Below, piece by piece: positions 63,201 through 64,000 of a stretch of DNA of 64,000 bases. Each line of letters starts with the position of its first letter. Positions within the stretch are counted from its first letter, which is position 1. Source of the stretch: Larimichthys crocea (taxonomy: Eukaryota > Chordata > Actinopteri > Sciaenidae). A program made the position numbers and the translations under genes. The notes below the pieces were generated by a model. That model saw nothing but the letters and a program-made list of their open reading frames with translations, did not search any database and was not told where the DNA came from. The stretch lies in assembly GCF_000972845.2 (NCBI RefSeq), contig NC_040028.1:14754871-14818870 (forward strand), given 5' to 3'.

Positions 63201-63565
63201 CACAGCAAATCTGAATTCAACCTGCTCAATAAATGTGTATGATAACCAGATGTTGGAGGTTCAGATGCTTCAGCTTTTTCCTTGGAGCAGGGCAGCAATC
63301 ATACATCATACAAGAACTGGCAGCTACATGTCAACAACATTGTCATATGTTTTCTCATACCAATAGCAAGAAGACTACAGATCTGAAGTGTGAATAATAG
63401 GTGAACGATGAGACCCCATACCTGGCAGGTTTGTGGAATTGGCAGAGGAAATCATAGCGTTCATCTGGAATGGGCACTCTGCTTTCATTTGGGTCAATGG
63501 TGCAGAAGGGGAAATTTTCAGCTGCAGCCTGACTCTTTGTCAGCACGTTGAAAAAGGTTGACTTC
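29202..63565 (-). CDS. ola1: Obg-like ATPase 1 (YchF family), last nine coding exons; 5' end outside window
   Basis: The joined exons 63565-63422, 61801-61674, 50441-50266, 46714-46634, 46265-46168, 36044-35904, 35353-35257, 31607-31485 and 29303-29202 total 1090 nt. They encode residues 35-396 if numbered as human OLA1 (396 residues), so the length matches exactly. The product is a cytosolic P-loop NTPase of the TRAFAC/Obg-HflX class that prefers ATP. It has been linked to translation initiation through eIF2, to Hsp70 and antioxidant responses, and to centrosomes with BRCA1. Seen: the end of the P-loop (KST), G3 DIAG (92-95) followed by the hydrophobic L96 in place of a catalytic Gln, NLSE (230-233) in place of GTPase NKxD, and a C-terminal TGS domain (about 304-387). 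All phases close. The missing start must lie beyond 64000. Confidence 0.96.
29304..31484 (-). other. last ola1 intron
   Basis: This 2181-bp intron holds a compound CA microsatellite (29560-29690) and a stretch at about 30060-30420 that looks like a conserved non-coding element. It holds no gene. Confidence 0.7.
29560..29690. repeat. compound (CA)n microsatellite
   Basis: About 130 bp of CA repeats are interrupted by CG, CAA and GTACGC steps. The low-complexity frames over it on both strands are artefacts. Confidence 0.95.
31485..31607 (-). CDS. ola1: ola1 exon: TGS domain
   Basis: This 123-nt exon (41 codons) lies between a GTGACAG acceptor and an AAG/GTGAGC donor. It encodes residues 323-363, with [36 protein letters not shown] and ENAVK. 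The signature [13 protein letters not shown] is almost invariant in the family. Confidence 0.97.
31608..35256 (-). other. ola1 intron, 3.65 kb
   Basis: It contains a TG run (about 32923-32948), an inverted TG/CA pair at 35181-35224 close to the donor side, and a regulatory-looking patch at 34735-35040. I see no transposon or gene. Confidence 0.65.
35181..35224. repeat. inverted TG / CA microsatellite pair
   Basis: A GT run (35181-35199) is followed by TCTCCGGTACACT and a CA run, giving a possible RNA hairpin just inside the intron donor side of the exon at 35257. Confidence 0.75.
35257..35353 (-). CDS. ola1: ola1 exon: start of TGS domain
   Basis: This 97-nt exon lies between a TCCGTCAG acceptor and a CGG/GTAAGA donor. 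It encodes residues 290-322, [20 protein letters not shown] then [13 protein letters not shown]. The sequence [14 protein letters not shown] opens the TGS fold. Confidence 0.96.
35354..35903 (-). other. ola1 intron, 550 bp
   Basis: This short AT-rich intron begins with the unusual donor GTTAAT. Nothing else is recognisable. Confidence 0.75.
35904..36044 (-). CDS. ola1: ola1 exon: residues 243-290, G5 region
   Basis: This 141-nt exon follows a TACCAG acceptor and ends CAGAG before GTTAAT, a weak donor (see findings). It encodes [29 protein letters not shown] and [14 protein letters not shown]. The segment ALVIPFSG is the G5-equivalent region contacting the base. Its upstream intron is 10.1 kb. 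Confidence 0.95.
36690..36745. repeat. fragment of a common fish interspersed repeat
   Basis: ACTTGTACCTTTGAATGTAC, then CTCAAGTACTGTAATTGAG, resembles the end of the same AAGTAAAAGTAC-type family seen at 51298-51680. It is diverged and short. Confidence 0.5.
38469..38516. repeat. inverted CA / TG microsatellite pair
   Basis: A CA run (about 38469-38486) is followed after about 16 bp by a TG run (about 38502-38515), so the two can pair as a hairpin in the intronic RNA. Confidence 0.8.
40245..40307 (+). repeat. homopurine tract
   Basis: About 60 bp are almost all G and A, shifting from G-rich to A-rich. Such tracts can form triplexes. No gene association beyond the intron is seen. Confidence 0.75.
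46168..46265 (-). CDS. ola1: ola1 exon: G4-equivalent motif NLSE
   Basis: This 98-nt exon lies between a GTCACAG acceptor and an AAATG/GTAAGT donor. It encodes residues 211-243, [15 protein letters not shown] then [16 protein letters not shown]230 and E233 sit where GTPases have NKxD. This change underlies the ATP preference of the family. Confidence 0.95.
46266..46633 (-). other. ola1 intron, 368 bp
   Basis: This short intron lies between the 81-nt and 98-nt exons. Nothing is recognisable in it. Confidence 0.8.
46634..46714 (-). CDS. ola1: ola1 exon: residues 184-210
   Basis: This 81-nt exon (27 codons, both boundaries in phase 0) lies between an AAACAG acceptor and a GAG/GTAAGC donor. It encodes [15 protein letters not shown] followed by [12 protein letters not shown]. 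It was too short and spliced to appear as a long frame; it was found by continuing the OLA1 sequence. Confidence 0.95.
46715..50265 (-). other. ola1 intron, 3.55 kb
   Basis: No gene is seen. A GC-richer patch at 47500-47830 stands out against AT-rich surroundings and may be regulatory. The rest shows nothing recognisable. Confidence 0.65.
50266..50441 (-). CDS. ola1: ola1 exon: coiled-coil arm region
   Basis: This 176-nt exon lies between a GCTGCAG acceptor and a TAC/GTGAGT donor. It encodes residues 125-183. It begins [19 protein letters not shown] and continues [14 protein letters not shown] and [18 protein letters not shown]. The charged heptad-like part is the coiled-coil arm inserted in the G domain of YchF/OLA1 proteins. 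Confidence 0.97.
51298..51680. repeat. common fish interspersed repeat (AAGTAAAAGT family)
   Basis: It begins GTGGAGGAAGTATTCGGATA, continues with GGTAAAAGTAGCAATAC and AAGTAAAAGTCCTGCAT, and ends AAATACTTAAGTACAAGTAG. This layout is familiar from many teleost genomes. It has no coding potential and is probably a non-autonomous DNA element. Confidence 0.65.
52313..52800. repeat. local tandem repeat, two full units and a partial unit
   Basis: The sequence TTGTGTACAGATATTCATTG recurs at about 52331 and 52513 (period ~182 bp). CACAGTGTAGCTG with AGAACCA and GAACTGAATAT recurs at about 52432-52503 and 52752-52807. The second unit is interrupted near 52630-52750 by a repeat containing AATCAGAATCAGAAATAC then TTTATTAATC, a motif common in fish retroelement relics. 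Confidence 0.75.
58333..58640. repeat. old fish interspersed repeat (AGAGCTGCAAC type)
   Basis: TTAGAGCTGCAACTAGCAAT at the start, then CTTCTTGTTTTATCTGTCAA with ACAGTCTAAAACTCAAAG and TAGTTTACTA, match the layout of a very common diverged teleost repeat. The ends are not clear. Confidence 0.55.
60161..60247. repeat. (AC)43 microsatellite
   Basis: An uninterrupted 87-bp AC run, long enough to be length-polymorphic. The minus-strand Cys/Val frame over it is an artefact. Confidence 0.98.
61674..61801 (-). CDS. ola1: ola1 exon: G3 motif DIAGLVKGA
   Basis: This 128-nt exon lies between a GATTACAG acceptor and a CACGTGAGT donor. It encodes residues 82-125, with [27 protein letters not shown] and [10 protein letters not shown]92 and G95 form the Walker-B/G3 site. 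The long intron that follows in transcription is 11.2 kb. Confidence 0.97.
61802..63421 (-). other. ola1 intron, 1.6 kb
   Basis: AT-rich unique sequence. No repeat or gene is recognised. Confidence 0.7.
63422..63565 (-). CDS. ola1: ola1 exon: end of P-loop and switch I region
   Basis: This 144-nt exon follows a TTTTCAG acceptor and ends before a GTATGG donor. It encodes the last base of codon 34 and then K35 to A81, with [31 protein letters not shown] and [10 protein letters not shown]. The G1 motif GxxxxGK is split by the intron, so the lysine and serine that bind the phosphates begin this exon. Confidence 0.96.
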
Positions 63566-64000
63566 CTGAAAATAAAAACAGCAGTGAGGCCAATCCATCT
63601 AAAAGTGCCGGTGTGCAGACCCCGATGGTTCGATAATATGATCCTGAAACACTTCAATAAATTATGCAAGATTTGCTTTTTTTGTTTGTTTGTTTTGTTT
63701 CTTGCACAATAAAGAAAAAGGAAAAGGTTTTTCTAATAGATTGAATATTTGAGAACTTGAATCAAAAATGCTACGCCCAATTACAAGGTCAGATAATCCC
63801 ATAATGGATCAATTGTACATGGAATCGAGGGGCAAATTACATTTTCTGATAGATCTCAGTCGTTGAACAGGATCAGCCAAACGCCGCCCCATGTTGTGAT
63901 CAGTGAGAGATTTATTTTCTATGGCACAAGCAGCTCGAGTGTACTTCAAAATCTACAGACAATGGCAAGTGTCTAAGAGTAATAATGGCATGGCAGTTAA
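63566..64000 (-). other. ola1 upstream intron, cut by the window edge
   Basis: The intron that splits the P-loop codon 34 begins here. I find no coding sequence for the missing first 34 residues in this stretch, so the first coding part lies to the right of the window. Confidence 0.8.

Noticed and set aside
1..64000. Prokaryotic-type systems (operons, CRISPR arrays, phage or defence islands)
   Set aside because: Spliced vertebrate genes and fish transposons fill the window. No repeat-spacer arrays, ribosome-binding sites or polycistronic frames are present.

Overview
This is a window of vertebrate nuclear DNA, almost certainly from a teleost fish. It holds two large multi-exon genes with GT-AG introns, roughly 10 kb introns, CA/TG microsatellites and fish-type LINE and hAT relics. 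Nothing in it looks bacterial or viral, and I found no operon, CRISPR array or RNA gene.

Both genes lie on the minus strand, so they read right to left. From 63565 down to 29202 are the last nine coding exons of ola1, which encodes the Obg-like ATPase 1 (YchF family). Spliced, they give a continuous frame from the P-loop lysine (residue 35) to the stop. Only the first coding part, up to residue 34, lies beyond the right edge. From 17464 down to 9044 is the complete coding region of an Sp3-type zinc-finger transcription factor: six coding exons encoding 674 residues. It starts with a 7-nt coding exon in a CpG-rich promoter and ends with three C2H2 fingers. SP3 and OLA1 are also neighbours in human (2q31), so this is a conserved vertebrate block; sp3a is the likelier fish paralogue.

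Region by region: 1-7150 is gene-free flank downstream of sp3 with regulatory-looking patches. 7150-9043 is AT-rich and probably the sp3 3' UTR. 9044-17464 is sp3, with a LINE 3' end in intron 2 and a complete hAT-type transposon in intron 1. 17465-17740 is the sp3 promoter. 17765-23854 is repeat-rich and contains an approximately 3-kb tandem duplication carrying a LINE, a hAT element and a second LINE fragment per unit. 23855-28780 is mostly unique intergenic DNA with a strong hairpin and a CRE/E-box pair. 28780-29201 is the ola1 3' UTR with a good poly(A) signal. 29202-64000 is ola1, whose introns are long (up to 11.2 kb), show few recognisable repeats, and hold several stretches that read like conserved non-coding elements.

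The two proteins do not act in one pathway: Sp3 is a GC-box transcription factor and Ola1 a cytosolic P-loop NTPase linked to translation and stress control. Their linkage is positional. I did not find a new biological system. The most unusual structures are the tandem duplication, the composite LINE with its roughly 0.5-kb internal cassette, and the hAT insertion about 300 bp from the sp3 start codon. Exon boundaries were set by reading splice sites and checking that phases and residue counts close exactly.
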